From contig OZ005603.1 of assembly GCA_963930655.1 (NCBI GenBank), positions 19,987,001 to 20,051,000 on the forward strand: a stretch of DNA of 64,000 nucleotides, written 5' to 3'. The notes under the pieces were generated by a model, which saw only the letters and a list, made by a program, of their open reading frames with translations, did not search any database and was not told where the DNA came from. Below, one piece after another: positions 13,449 to 23,815 of the stretch (position 1 is its first letter; every line of letters starts with the position of its first letter). A program made the translations under genes and the position numbers. Origin of the DNA: Myrica gale (taxonomy: Eukaryota > Streptophyta > Magnoliopsida > Fagales > Myricaceae).

Positions 13449-13721
13449 TGTTGAAGCTCACACTGTCCTGGTCACAGAGGAGGCTACGCCACTGCAGAGT
13501 CATATGCCACCTCAAGTTCACTCCTCACCTGCCACGATAGACATTCCAGAATAGTCTAGAATAGTTTTGTAACAAACTTTCTTTATATGTGTCAGCATTA
13601 CCATGACTATAGGATAGAGATTCTTTAACGCTCTGCTTTGTATATATATCCCTGACATTGGTACAAAGGAATACGAGAGGAAAATATTCTAAAATATTCT
13701 TTATCTCTGCATGTTCGTTCA
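13449..13721 (+). repeat. 3' LTR of the Copia element
   Basis: 273 bp, same ends as the 5' copy, preceded by the purine tract CGAGGGGGAA and followed by the GCCTG target duplication. Confidence 0.9.
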
Positions 13722-13929
13722 GCCTGAAAGAGGGAGTGAGGCACGTCCGCATGAGGAGAAGGAGAATACTTAGGTTCGCCTCCAAATAACGTTTAGGAAA
13801 TATTGGGTCGGGTCGATTTCGAGACCCGTCCGAGGCTATGTATAGCCGACCCGATCCAGGTCGATTTCAGGCGGGCGGTTCGGGTGCAACATGTACAGCC
13901 CTAGAACCAACCGCAAACAAAAGTGGTAT

Positions 13930-14023
13930 CTTTTTTTTTTCCTTGGCAAATTTGGAGAGGGGCGAGCGGGGGATTTGATCCCCGATTGAGGACCCTCCTT
14001 ACAAAAAAGATGCCAGCAGAGCC
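13930..14023 (-). mobile_element. Short minus-strand retroposon, SINE-like
   Basis: A 94-bp segment flanked by AAACAAAAGTGGTAT (13915-13929) and AAACAAAAGTAGTAT (14024-14038), a 15-bp duplication with one mismatch. The left end is a T run, i.e. a poly-A tail on the minus strand. The body holds GGGATCAAATCCCC, which resembles a B box only loosely. The size and duplication fit a truncated SINE; the family is unknown. It lies about 360 bp upstream of the MAPR start codon. Confidence 0.55.
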
Positions 14024-14385
14024 AAACAAAAGTAGTATGAAATGAACTAATTTTATACTTTTATTACTCCGAGTACCCATTCGATTTCCGCGCATACTAA
14101 GGACGATATTAATAAGTCAAGCAAAAATAATAGAAATTTAGGTAAAAAGTGGCGATACATAAAGTCAAGTAAAACAAGAGGTAGGTAGTTAAAATGCGTT
14201 CGTTGGTATGGCAAAAACCTTGTCCTTCCTCTCTGTTTCGTCAGTTCTTTCTTCTTTTTAATCTGCTTTATTTACAAGCATAGAGCGCCAACCAAAACCA
14301 AAAGGCTCGAGTACTACGCTTTAAGAATTTCCTGCTATTAACCGAACCCAGAAAAGGTAAAGAAGTAGGAAACAGAGGTGAAGTT

Positions 14386-17300
14386 ATGATGGGGCTATAT
14401 GCAACTGTGATGGAAGAGATAACGTGGTACACGGAGCTATCACCGACGGCCTTCTTCACGATCGCAGCTCTGTCGGTCCTGGTTTACAAAACGGTGTGCG
14501 CCATGTTTGTTGATCCCGAGGATTTCAGAAACCTGCCCCCCGTCGTCAATGCCAATTCAAGCTCAGCTTACTGAACTCGAACCATTCCAGGGCAAAAGCA
14601 AAAACCCCGGTCCGAGTGGGAGAAATTACAGAGCAGGAGCTTAGAGGTTACGACGGTTCTGACCCAAATAGACCTATCTTAATGGCAATCAAAGGTCATA
14701 TCTACGATGTCTCTAGCTCCAAGTACCCTTTTGTCTTTCTCTTTGATTGATAGTCTCTGTTATTTTGATGATTTTATTTGAGGAAGTAGTTGACATGTCC
14801 AGTGATTAATATAAAAGTATCAGAAGCCATTAAGTACTGGGCGTGAGTCCTCATGGTTATGCTGCAAACATCGCTTCTTCTCCAGGGTTTTTTGGGTGGA
14901 GTGGTTTATTGAAATTCAGGGAATTGGGGTAGAAGAAGAAGAAGCAGAAAAGGCTAATGAGTTCTATGAATATTTGTCATATTGTTGCGGAAACGATAAT
15001 TTTGTTGGCCTTGTTATTGTGGAAGAATTTCAGTTGTTTCAATGTTCTTAGAGAATATATCATACATATATGTATTTGGGTAAATAGTTTAACTGATAAA
15101 TACATTTTTCATCCATCAACTACTAGGTCTATGACATATTGCACCCTAAACTACCAATTTTGACACATTGCACCCTCAAACTATCAATGTAGGCAGTTTG
15201 CACCCTAAACTACTCACTTTGACACATTACACCATCCAATTATTAATATTAAACATTTTGTACCCTCCATTTGACAATAATACTCTTGAGAAATTAATGA
15301 ATTGACAATAATATCTTCAATATAGGGGTGAAAACCGACCCATCGGTTCTGTTTTGGCCCCTCGCCGAGAGCCGAACCGAGGTGGTCAGTGCCTAAAAAA
15401 TTTAGATCGACAACCGAACTGAAGGCTTTCAAAAACCGAAAGAACCGATCTTGATTCGGTTTCGGTCGGTTTTCGACAAATGATTCAAACCAAAAATTGA
15501 TTCAACAAAAAAACGAAATCACCACCAACAACAACCCAAATCGCAACCAATCACTACCACCAACAACCCAAATCGCAACCAATAACAACTGCCCAAATCG
15601 CAGCAAACCAAAAGAGAGAGAGGGAGAGAGCAAATCTGAGAGGGGAGAGGTCAGTTCCGAGAGAGAGACCAAATTGGTGCTGTTATACATGTTGAAAGGG
15701 GAATGGTTGAGAGAGGAGAGAGCAGATCTGAGAGAGAGAGAGAGAGAGAGAGAGAAACGACATGGGCCATTTTTTCACGGTGAAAGAGGGGGGTAGTGAC
15801 TCGTGAAGGGGGGAGGGGGAGGGGAACTGGGAAATAAATAAACAGGGGATTATAAAAAAAAGTAGCGAAATTACCTGGGGGCCCTCGGTTTTGAGATTTT
15901 TAGGCCGACAGCAGAACCGGGTTGTCCCAGAACCGGCCGGGCCCAATCGATTTCGGCCGGTTTGGGTCGGCCCGGTCGGTTCTGGCCCAAATATGTTTAG
16001 TCCTACTTCAATATATGCAAAATGGGTCAAGAGCATTATCATCATTTTAGTCTAAAATTTTGACAAAGGGTGAAGAGTGTCTAAGATTGGTAGTTAGAGA
16101 GTGCAATGTGTAAAAACTTACAGTTTAAAGTGTGAAGTGCAAAAAATATGGTAGTTTCGTATGTGAAAAATGTATATTCCCCATAGTTTAATCTTTTAGA
16201 ATTAGCCAACAGATTTTCTCTTTTTGGATTGTTTATGAATTTTTGGTATAAAACTCTAGGCAGATGATGAATTCAATGTCAACAACCGGACTACAAATTT
16301 AGGATTAAATTGACTTTTCACCTATTAACTCTTGGAATCCTAATACTCAGCATCTCAAATTACATATTTGGTTACATTTCGACCCTCAACTATTAATTTT
16401 ATAGTTTTGAACTCTTTACTTTTAATTTAGACACATAAATTGATATTTTTTCAATAAAATGAAGATTTTATCTTCTTTCTTTTTTTACTATTATATCTTG
16501 TGTGTGTTAAAGATGCTATTTTACTGACAAAAAATACCAATTTTCGTCCAAATTAACGGCAGAGAGTGCAAAGTACACACATAATTGGTAGTTTGGAAGC
16601 GAATGTACCGAAATCAATAAATCATGATGCAAAATGTTAGAACTTTGAAAAAACATGCATTTTTCCCATAAATTTTGAACAAACCGTTTTAGACCCAAAT
16701 ATCCTAGAGGGGGGGGTGAATAGGTATTTTTAAAAATAAATGCAGTATATAACAGCTTAAATGTATCACAACTATTATACACTCTATAGTATACAATCAA
16801 ATCTATACTTTTATTCACCTTTGTAAGAACAACATTCAAGTTTGAAACATGCACTTAGAAATATACTATGCTGTAAAATTTATGATAACAGGCAGTAAAC
16901 TAATTCAAACTCCAGCAACAAACTACTCACAGCAGAATCAATCTTATTAAAGATATTTCGTTTTCACACTATAATATCAACAATATATCTTCAAGAAATT
17001 AATACAAGAACCAGATCTGAGTGTTACCTGAAACCTTCTTGCATAGCGGTAAAGAAATTATATGAGAGTTAATCTTGAAGACACTTTCAAACAAGAATCG
17101 TTAGAAATTAACATAGTAATCTTGATCAACAAATAATAAACGCAAAACAAACACAAGACACTGAAAATTGTTGACGAAGAGAAAACTCTCAAATAAAAAT
17201 CTATTCGAGAGAAAAACTCTCCGGGACCTCGTCCAGAACGGATTTTTCACTATGGTATAAGCTTCGGTTACAATGTGATCTATAGATCTAACAACACCTG

Positions 17301-20300
17301 TTAACCTATATAACAAAGAACCTTACTCGAGATACCTCTCTTGAATCTGCCACAGCAGGGGACGAACAACCTTCAATCCCGACCTCTACCAAGTCTCTTC
17401 TCGTACCTTTCCCACTTGAGCCACTCAAGCACTACGATCCATTCACGAGCTTCCAAACGTGATGAACCGAAATCCTCAAAAATCTATTGAGGAGGAGTGA
17501 TCGAGCAGCAAGGGATTAGTCACTAAATCCCTACAGAAACGCAGATCTGGGCTTCAAACAATGAGATCTGAACTTGAAACGATGAGATCTGAAATCTTTT
17601 GCACTTAGGGTTTCTTGGTTGAATCTTCACGTCTTTGCAAAATGATATTCTCGATGAAGAAGCCAGGTACGGATGTCTCTCTTTTATTTACCTCTTCTTC
17701 TCTTTTCTTTTTAATTTCACACGTGAAGACTCTAACAAACTCCAGCTCCTTCTCATTCTTCTAGAAACATGGGAAAAGACAAGAATACCCTTAAAGCAAA
17801 TAGTCACATGATGCCAATTTACCGTAACAATCTCCCCCTTTGGCATCCTTTGTGACAAAAACTACCCAAAACCCAGCCCAAAATAAAAATATGAATTTGG
17901 TCGATCACGAAACCAAATTCATTTACATAGAGACTCAACCCTATGCTAAAAAATAACCAAGGATAGTTCTTGAAAATATCATTCACCTGCGAAATCACAA
18001 CACTAACCAAGAAACAATATCTAGAGACAAGTGTCATAGATATGATTAGTGAAATAGCAGATAAATGAGACTAAAACGTCAATTAAGGTACATATATCAA
18101 GATCCAGGCATGTATCAAAGTGTCATAAAGGTATACTCCCCCTTACTACATGCCATCACAATAAAGAGGACATCTCCCCCTATCACAAATGTCTACTACA
18201 CATTACAAATATCCAATAGTTAAGCATACATGTTAAGAATAAAACATAAGTAGCCAACATGTAAGTCAACAGTCATCTAATCATCAGATTAACACAAAAA
18301 AATCAGCAATCCAATTACTCCCCCATCATCCATCATTTAGATAACATCAGCTCATCTCCCCCTTTTTGTCATAGAAGGAGCCAAAGCTACATAGAGGAAG
18401 CACTTTCAAAGTCATCACCAGATTCTAAAGATCAATAAATACAACCAAAGAAACACTTTGCAATATATTTCAAAGATATAGTGCTAACTAAAATTCTGGA
18501 CTCATCACTTATATAAGTGAAATCAAGGAGGATAGACTAATATCATTTACATGGACTATGTGATAGAATGCCTAAGATATACGGATTTAATCTTAACAAA
18601 CAACAAAGAAAATAACTATGCCTTCAAAGACCAATAGGAACATGTTTGCAAGACAACAGCCAATCCGATTACCAAGTAAAGAAAAAAAATAAGACATTCC
18701 AATTTAAATGATCCCATAAAAACACCGAATTATTAGCATTTGAAATCATTCTAAAAGATACATGCAGTCGGGTATGTAAAATCAAACAAAGAATATAACA
18801 TTTATATACTACCCGAGACCCATAGACAAGCAAAAGAAAAAAAATCGTCACAATATACTCTACCCGAGCCTTAGTAGTGGGTAAAAGTCCATGTTAGAAA
18901 TCGGATATGTGACAAACCAAGTCTCCAAAGTATCTAATAAATGGGTTTTGCAAAACCCATTCTTGAAATCCACAAACCACAGCACAAGATAGCCCTCACG
19001 GGTTCAACCCGTGTGCATTCATGGGTTTTTCGAAACCCATCTGGATTTCATCTTAGATCCAAGGTTTTTAGCAAGAGATTGAGAAGTAGAACAATACCTA
19101 ACATCAAAGACATGATTTGAAGCACCAAACTATTTCTTGACAGCTTTGATTTCTCTTCCAATTTCCACATCGACTTTCTTCTCTAAGGTTCTTGAAGCTT
19201 TTAGAAGAGAATTTTTTTTTCGAAGTTTTAAAAGAGAATTTGTATGATGCAAGGTGCAGCAAAATTTTGCAAGAAGGAAGCACACCATGTGGTCGACAAC
19301 AATGAGATTTCGGCGGCAAGAGGAGTTCGGGTGAAAGTGAGAGAGTGTTGAGGTAAAAATGAAAAGTGTCCTTAGTTTAATAAAACGCAAAAGTCAAGCT
19401 TACCCTTCAAGCTACACCCCTCCTTTTTTTAAAAAAAAAACTAGGCCACCAACGCTTAGTCGTGATTCAGTTATCATTTACAGAGCATGTTATAACCAGA
19501 AACTTCACAGATTTTTTAAAAAAAATTACATTCAAAGCAAAATTTGCAGAAATTCTTACCAGATTAGTTGCAGAAGGAAGAGAAGAACCTTGTCATGGCA
19601 CCAACGGAATATCCAGGTATTTCAAAATTACAAAAAAAATTACCATTGATTTCAAATATCAAAAATACATTTCATTTTAGAAATTTTTTATGACATATCT
19701 GTCCTCATCATCTTCATCTCCATAGCTACACCTGCAACTCAAAGTAAGCTGCAGAAACCTTCAAAGCAAACTACACATACATTTGACATCCATAAACTTT
19801 AGAAACATTCTTGAATAATTGAAATTAGTCTTTATATCAACTTCAAGTTCTAATGATTATTGCAACACTCCATGACATAATTGAGAACACAAAAATTAAA
19901 GCAGGCATCAATCCGTGTCCTATAGAAGTAGAATTTTTAAAACATAACATCAAGTTATAACACATTATGAAGCAGCCCACATATGAATAATGTACCCATT
20001 TCATATATACACAAAAGTCATATGAAACTTCATAGAAACAGAGATTTAAAAACTTAACAAAATCAGATTTAGAAACGAAAGACTAACTCAAAATCAGCAA
20101 ATTTAATTATAACAAACACAAATTATACATGAACTTATGGAAAGCAGAAAAATATTTTTGCCTAAACATATTTAGATATGACAAAATATTTCTTGCCTAA
20201 AAGGCTGCATGAGATGCATTTTTTAAAGTTATGTCCTTCTTTTTCCAAACTTGATTTGAAGATGTTCTAGAAGATGATAGCAAACATGTGGACATATTTT

Positions 20301-23300
20301 CAACTTGTTTTGCTAATTTACTAACTTGAGTAGAAAGCAAATTAAAATCAGATATGGAAATCAAACTAGAAGATGATCTAAGATTTCTAAAACGATCATT
20401 TGTCAAATTAAAGTACTTAGGTTTGATGTGACCTATCTTACCACAATGATAGCATGTAGGAATGAATTTAGTTTTCTTATAAACAAACGAAGTAATGGGT
20501 TTAGAGGATACAACCTGTTTTGACTTCTTTTGAGGAACCAGAATTTCAGATTGATTTTCCTTAACCATGGCTGGAACAAATACCGTCTTGACAGTGTTTT
20601 TGATACCATTTGTAGCTGAAAAACTCAGTCCTTTCTTGTCACCAGCTGAGAGTCCAATGTTCAGCATTTTGTCCAGCTTGCTTGTTTCACTAGAGAACTT
20701 ATTTAGCTGAAATTTGGCTTGTTCTAATTCCAGCTTCAACTCCTTTACATTAGTCTCCAAATCTGCATTTTTCTCTTTCAAAACAGAAACTTCAAATGTT
20801 AGATCTCCTTTTTCCTTTTTAATAGCAGTAAGTTCTTTAGAGATTAGCCCATGATTTTTCTTCAACTTTAAACTCTCTTCATACAACTCATTGTAGGTAA
20901 TGCGAAGAGAATCTAAATCATCTGAATCTGAATATAAAAGATCGCCACCTTCAAGATCAAACTCGTTAGTACTTAAGATAGAAGAAGAAAAAGCTAGAAA
21001 ATTTCCTTTCTCTTTTGTAAAAGTTCTCTTGCTGCAAATTGAAGTGTCTGAATCTGAATCAGTGAGTGAAGCGTTCATAGATGTTTTTCTTTGTTTCTTC
21101 AAATAGGTTGGGCACTCGAATTTGATATGACCATATCCTTTACACGCATAACATTGAACCCCACTCTCCAATTTCTTCTTAAAGTCTATTTGATCACCAT
21201 TATCATTATTATCAAAAGACTTCCAGCTAGGTTTGTTAAGAGGTTTTGTATTACCCTTTTGATCTTTCCAATTTCTACCCTTTTTAAAACGGAATGCTTT
21301 TCTAAACTTCTTTACAAATAAGGCAATGTCTTCTTCTTCTAGAGACTGGTCATCCGAACTCAAATCTCTATATTCCTTTACAGTTTTCAAAGCAATAGAT
21401 TTGCCTTTCTTTGTAGACGGAAAAGTTAACTCATAAGTTTGAAGAGATCCAACTAACTCATCAACCTTGATATCATCCAAATTTTTACTCTCTTCAATGG
21501 CTGTAATCTTAGACCTAAAACGCTCCGGTAAAGATCTCAAAATCTTTCGAACTATCTTGGATTCTGAAATCTTTTCACCCAAGCTAAAACTCGCATTCGC
21601 AATGGATGTGAGTTTCCCATAGAATTCATCAAAGCATTCATCCTCATCCATATGAATTTTCTCAAGCTTTGACACGTTTAATTGAAGCTTGGAATCACGT
21701 ACAGCCTTAGTACCTTCATGGTTTAAAGCTAAGATATCCCAAGCATCCTTAGCTATTTCACAGTTAGATATACGCATAAACTCTTCAGGTGAAACACTCA
21801 TGAAAATAGCATTTATTCCTTTGCTATTCCAACTAGCTAACACTCTTTCATTTGCTGTCCAATCACTCGTTTCTTTTACAGTCATAACACCATCTATGGA
21901 CTCTTCCGGTTTAGACCAACCCTTATCAACCGCGGTCCATACTTTTTCATCAATTGATTTTAGAAAAGTACGCATCCTAACCTTCCAATAGGCATAGTTT
22001 GATCCATCAAAAAATGGGGGTACATAAAGTGACATCCCTCTATCCATTTAAAAACTTAGTCGGGTCAAGGAACGAAGTTAGGCTCTGATACCAATTGAAC
22101 AAACCGTTTTAGACCCAAATATCCTAGAGGGGGGGGGTGAATAGGTATTTTTAAAAATAAATGCAGTATATAACAGATTAAATGTATCACAACATAATAC
22201 ACTCTATAGTATACAATCAAATCTATACTTTTATTCACCTATGTAAGAACAACATTCAAGTTTGAAACATGCACTTAGAAATATACTATGCTGTAAAATT
22301 TATGATAACAGGCAGTAAACTAATTCAAACTCCAGCAACAAACTACTCACAGCAGAATCAATCTTATTAAAGATATTTCGTTTTCACACTATAATATCAA
22401 CAATATATCTTCAAGAAATTAATACAAGAATCAGATCTGAGTGTTACCTGAAACCTTCTTGCATAGCGGTAAAGAAATTATATGAGAGTTAATCTTGAAG
22501 ACACTTTCAAACAAGAATCGTTAGAAATTAACAAAGTAATCTTGATCAACAAATAATAAACGCAAAACAAACACAAGACACTGAAAATTGTTGACGAAGA
22601 GAAAACTCTCAAATAGAAATCTATTCGAGAGAAAAACTCTCCGGGACCTCGTCCAGAACGGATTTTTCACTATGGTATAAGCCTCGGTTACAATGTGATC
22701 TATAGATCTAACAACACCTGTTAACCTATATAACAAAGAACCTTACTCGAGATACCTCTCTCGAATCTGCCACAGCAGGGGACGAACAACCTTCAATCCC
22801 GGCCTCTACCAAGTCTCTTCTCGTAGCTTTCCCACTTGAGCCACTCAAGCACTACGATCCATTCACGAGCATCCAAACGTGATGAACCGAAATCCTCAAA
22901 AATCTATTGAGGAGGAGTGATCGAGCAGCAAGGGATTAGTCACTAAATCCCTACATAAACGCAGATCTGGGCTTCAAACAATGAGATCTGAACTTGAAAC
23001 GATGAGATCTGAAATCTTTTGCACTTAGGGTTTCTTGGTTAAATTTTCACGTCTTTGCAAAATGATATTCTCGATGAAGAAGCCAGGTACGGATGTCTCT
23101 CTTTTATTTACCTCTTCTTCTCTTTTCTTTTTAATTTCACACGTGAAGACTCTAACAAACTCCAGCTCCTTCTCATTCTTCTAGAAACATGGGAAAAGAC
23201 AAGAATACCTTTAAAGCAAATAGTCACATGATGCCAATTTACCGCAACAAATTTAAATAAGTAGTGAAATGTTTTTATTTAGTTATTAGAAAGACAAAAT

Positions 23301-23815
23301 CTTCTATTCATATGGTTACTCCCCAAGATCTTCTGATATGGGATTCTTGTTGTAAATTACTTGGACCGTTTATGCTTGCTTATTGCTTTTGGCAGTCTGC
23401 ACCACCCAGTCCTCCTTACCTTCAGTTTAGCACCATTGATTGAAAACCTTAACAGGGACTCTACTTACGTTTACATGATATTGATTTCTGCTTCAAGTAA
23501 GCATCATGATTGAGCTAATATATGTATACGTGCAGGATGTTTTATGGCCCTGGTGGACAATATGCAATGTTTGCAGGAAGGGATGCCAGCAGAGCCCTAG
23601 CACTTGTGTCTTCTAAGCCCCAAGACCTTAACGGTAACCTTGAAGGTCTGGATGATTCTGAGCTTGAGATTTTACAAGACTGGGAAGATAAATTTGCGGA
23701 TAGATATGCGAAAGTAGGGCAGCTCGTCCCAAGATCAACGAGGACTCTGCAGAGTGCGAGTGCAAATAAGATCTTAGAGGATCAGAACAAGGAAGGAAAT
23801 GGAAAAGCAGAATAG
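14386..23815 (+). CDS. Membrane steroid-binding / MAPR protein (cytochrome b5-like heme-binding), two exons
   Basis: Exon 1 is 14386-14722 and exon 2 is 23536-23815; the codon split AA|G across GTACCC...TGCAG restores SSSKMFYGPGG. Exon 1 gives an N-terminal anchor (about residues 20-44, LSPTAFFTIAALSVLVYKTV) and the start of the cytochrome b5-like fold (GEITEQELRGYDGSDPNRP, then LMAIKGHIYDV). Exon 2 gives MFYGPGGQYAMFAGRDASRA, LEILQDWEDKF and RYAKVGQL. The two heme-side tyrosines of PGRMC1 (Tyr107 and Tyr113) are kept in FYGPGGQY, and RY stands where PGRMC1 has Lys163-Tyr164. Family members are ER or plasma-membrane proteins binding steroids or heme. Oddity: the frame read from the ATG stops at 14572-14574, while the conserved domain is in another frame (offset +2) from about 14600, so exon 1 carries one net frame slip in the linker. 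Either a recent pseudogene or a base-calling error. Confidence 0.85.
15323..16005. mobile_element. hAT-like non-autonomous element nested in the MITE
   Basis: 683 bp. Ends TAGGGGTGAAA and, in reverse from the right, TAGGACTAAAC; exact 8-bp duplication CTTCAATA (15315-15322 and 16006-16013). Subterminal regions carry opposed GGTCGGTT/AACCGACC motifs, as in the hAT-like element at 9758-13903, which suggests a related family. A (GA)n run lies inside. No transposase. Confidence 0.8.
15729..15755. repeat. (GA)n microsatellite
   Basis: About 13 GA units within a wider purine-rich tract of the hAT-like element. Confidence 0.9.
16676..17829 (-). repeat. 3' LTR of the gag-only Copia element
   Basis: 1,154 bp, nearly identical to 22096-23249. 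It lies left because the element is on the minus strand. Confidence 0.92.
17830..20196 (-). other. Noncoding interior of the gag-only Copia element
   Basis: AT-rich sequence between the gag frame and the 3' LTR, where pol would normally lie. No pol domain was seen in any frame. On the minus strand five GGGGGAG purine tracts occur near 17830, 18136, 18173, 18319 and 18356, the first adjoining the LTR as the expected polypurine tract. Confidence 0.7.
20197..22047 (-). CDS. Copia gag polyprotein (DUF4219/UBN2, zinc knuckle), 616 residues
   Basis: Uninterrupted frame starting about 50 bp downstream of the 5' LTR. The N-terminus (MSLYVPPFFDGSNYAYWKVR) is the DUF4219 signature, followed by a UBN2 gag domain (about residues 60-200; LASWNSKGINAIFMSVSPEE, LRSLPERFRSKITAIEESK). 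A CCHC zinc knuckle (CYACKGYGHIKFEC) lies near residue 300, a predicted coiled coil near 380-450 (heptad-like LKEKNADLETNVKELKLE), and a second knuckle-like motif (CYHCGKIGH) near 530. The family forms the Copia virus-like particle and binds element RNA. Much longer than a minimal Copia gag because of the coiled-coil linker. The frame is open; expression is unknown. Confidence 0.9.
   Translation of the reverse strand: MDRGMSLYVPPFFDGSNYAYWKVRMRTFLKSIDEKVWTAVDKGWSKPEESIDGVMTVKETSDWTANERVLASWNSKGINAIFMSVSPEEFMRISNCEIAKDAWDILALNHEGTKAVRDSKLQLNVSKLEKIHMDEDECFDEFYGKLTSIANASFSLGEKISESKIVRKILRSLPERFRSKITAIEESKNLDDIKVDELVGSLQTYELTFPSTKKGKSIALKTVKEYRDLSSDDQSLEEEDIALFVKKFRKAFRFKKGRNWKDQKGNTKPLNKPSWKSFDNNDNGDQIDFKKKLESGVQCYACKGYGHIKFECPTYLKKQRKTSMNASLTDSDSDTSICSKRTFTKEKGNFLAFSSSILSTNEFDLEGGDLLYSDSDDLDSLRITYNELYEESLKLKKNHGLISKELTAIKKEKGDLTFEVSVLKEKNADLETNVKELKLELEQAKFQLNKFSSETSKLDKMLNIGLSAGDKKGLSFSATNGIKNTVKTVFVPAMVKENQSEILVPQKKSKQVVSSKPITSFVYKKTKFIPTCYHCGKIGHIKPKYFNLTNDRFRNLRSSSSLISISDFNLLSTQVSKLAKQVENMSTCLLSSSRTSSNQVWKKKDITLKNASHAAF
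22096..23249 (-). repeat. 5' LTR of the gag-only Copia element
   Basis: 1,154 bp. It adjoins the initiator-Met primer site at 22082-22093. Confidence 0.92.

Larger units (their letters stand above)
10527..13721 (+). mobile_element. Ty1/Copia LTR retrotransposon (broken)
   Basis: LTRs of 273 bp at 10527-10799 and 13449-13721, flanked by the 5-bp duplication GCCTG (10522-10526 and 13722-13726). The primer-binding site TGGTATCGGAGCCAC at 10800 fits initiator tRNA-Met, and a purine tract precedes the 3' LTR. Parts in order: UBN2-type gag (about 10920-11480), CCHC knuckle (about 11630), aspartic protease (WYPDSAATNHMT, about 11765), GAG-pre-integrase (HHRLGHPS, about 12180), integrase core (about 12350-12590), RNase H (about 12970-13340). 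A recognisable reverse transcriptase is absent, so the copy is broken. LTR differences of roughly 4% by eye suggest an age of one to two million years. Confidence 0.9.
9758..13903. mobile_element. hAT-like non-autonomous DNA transposon, later entered by a Copia element
   Basis: The ends are TAGGGCGGTACA at 9758 and, read in reverse from 13903, TAGGGCTGTACA: terminal inverted repeats with one mismatch. The 8-bp direct repeat GAACCAAC lies outside both ends (9750-9757 and 13904-13911). An 8-bp duplication with TAGGG-type ends is typical of hAT elements. Removing the Copia insertion and its duplication leaves about 946 bp with no transposase. Subterminal DNA is rich in GGTCGG-type motifs. A GC-rich exon-like fragment lies inside at about 10160-10320. 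Confidence 0.85.
15093..16182. mobile_element. MULE-like foldback MITE with 9-bp target duplication
   Basis: The 9-bp direct repeat ATAGTTTAA flanks it (15084-15092 and 16183-16191). Left end CTGATAAATACATTTTTC; right end read in reverse GGGGAATATACATTTTTC. The arms share further diverged inverted blocks (CACATTGCACCCTC-like). A 9-bp duplication is typical of Mutator-like elements. Its centre holds the hAT-like element at 15323-16005. Confidence 0.8.
16676..23249 (-). mobile_element. Gag-only (non-autonomous) Ty1/Copia LTR element, structurally whole
   Basis: LTRs of 1,154 bp at 16676-17829 and 22096-23249, with the 5-bp duplication AATTT outside (16671-16675 and 23250-23254). On the minus strand the LTR runs TGTTACGG...TTGTTCA. 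Next to the 5' LTR lies TGGTATCAGAGC (22082-22093), a primer site for initiator tRNA-Met, and a purine tract adjoins the 3' LTR. The 4.3-kb interior has one long gag frame and no recognisable protease, integrase, reverse transcriptase or RNase H. About 19 LTR differences by eye (near 1.7%) suggest well under one million years at commonly used plant rates. It would have relied on another Copia element for pol. Confidence 0.9.
14723..23535 (+). other. 8.8-kb intron of the MAPR gene, expanded by mobile elements
   Basis: About 1.1 kb is a MULE-like MITE with a hAT-like element in it, and 6.6 kb is a gag-only Copia element in antisense. Removing both leaves roughly 1.1 kb. The original splice borders (GTACCC and TGCAG) are intact. 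Confidence 0.8.

Noticed and set aside
15497-15796. 99-codon frame of Asn, Glu and Arg
   Set aside because: Low-complexity frame over CAACAA and GA repeats inside a hAT-like element.
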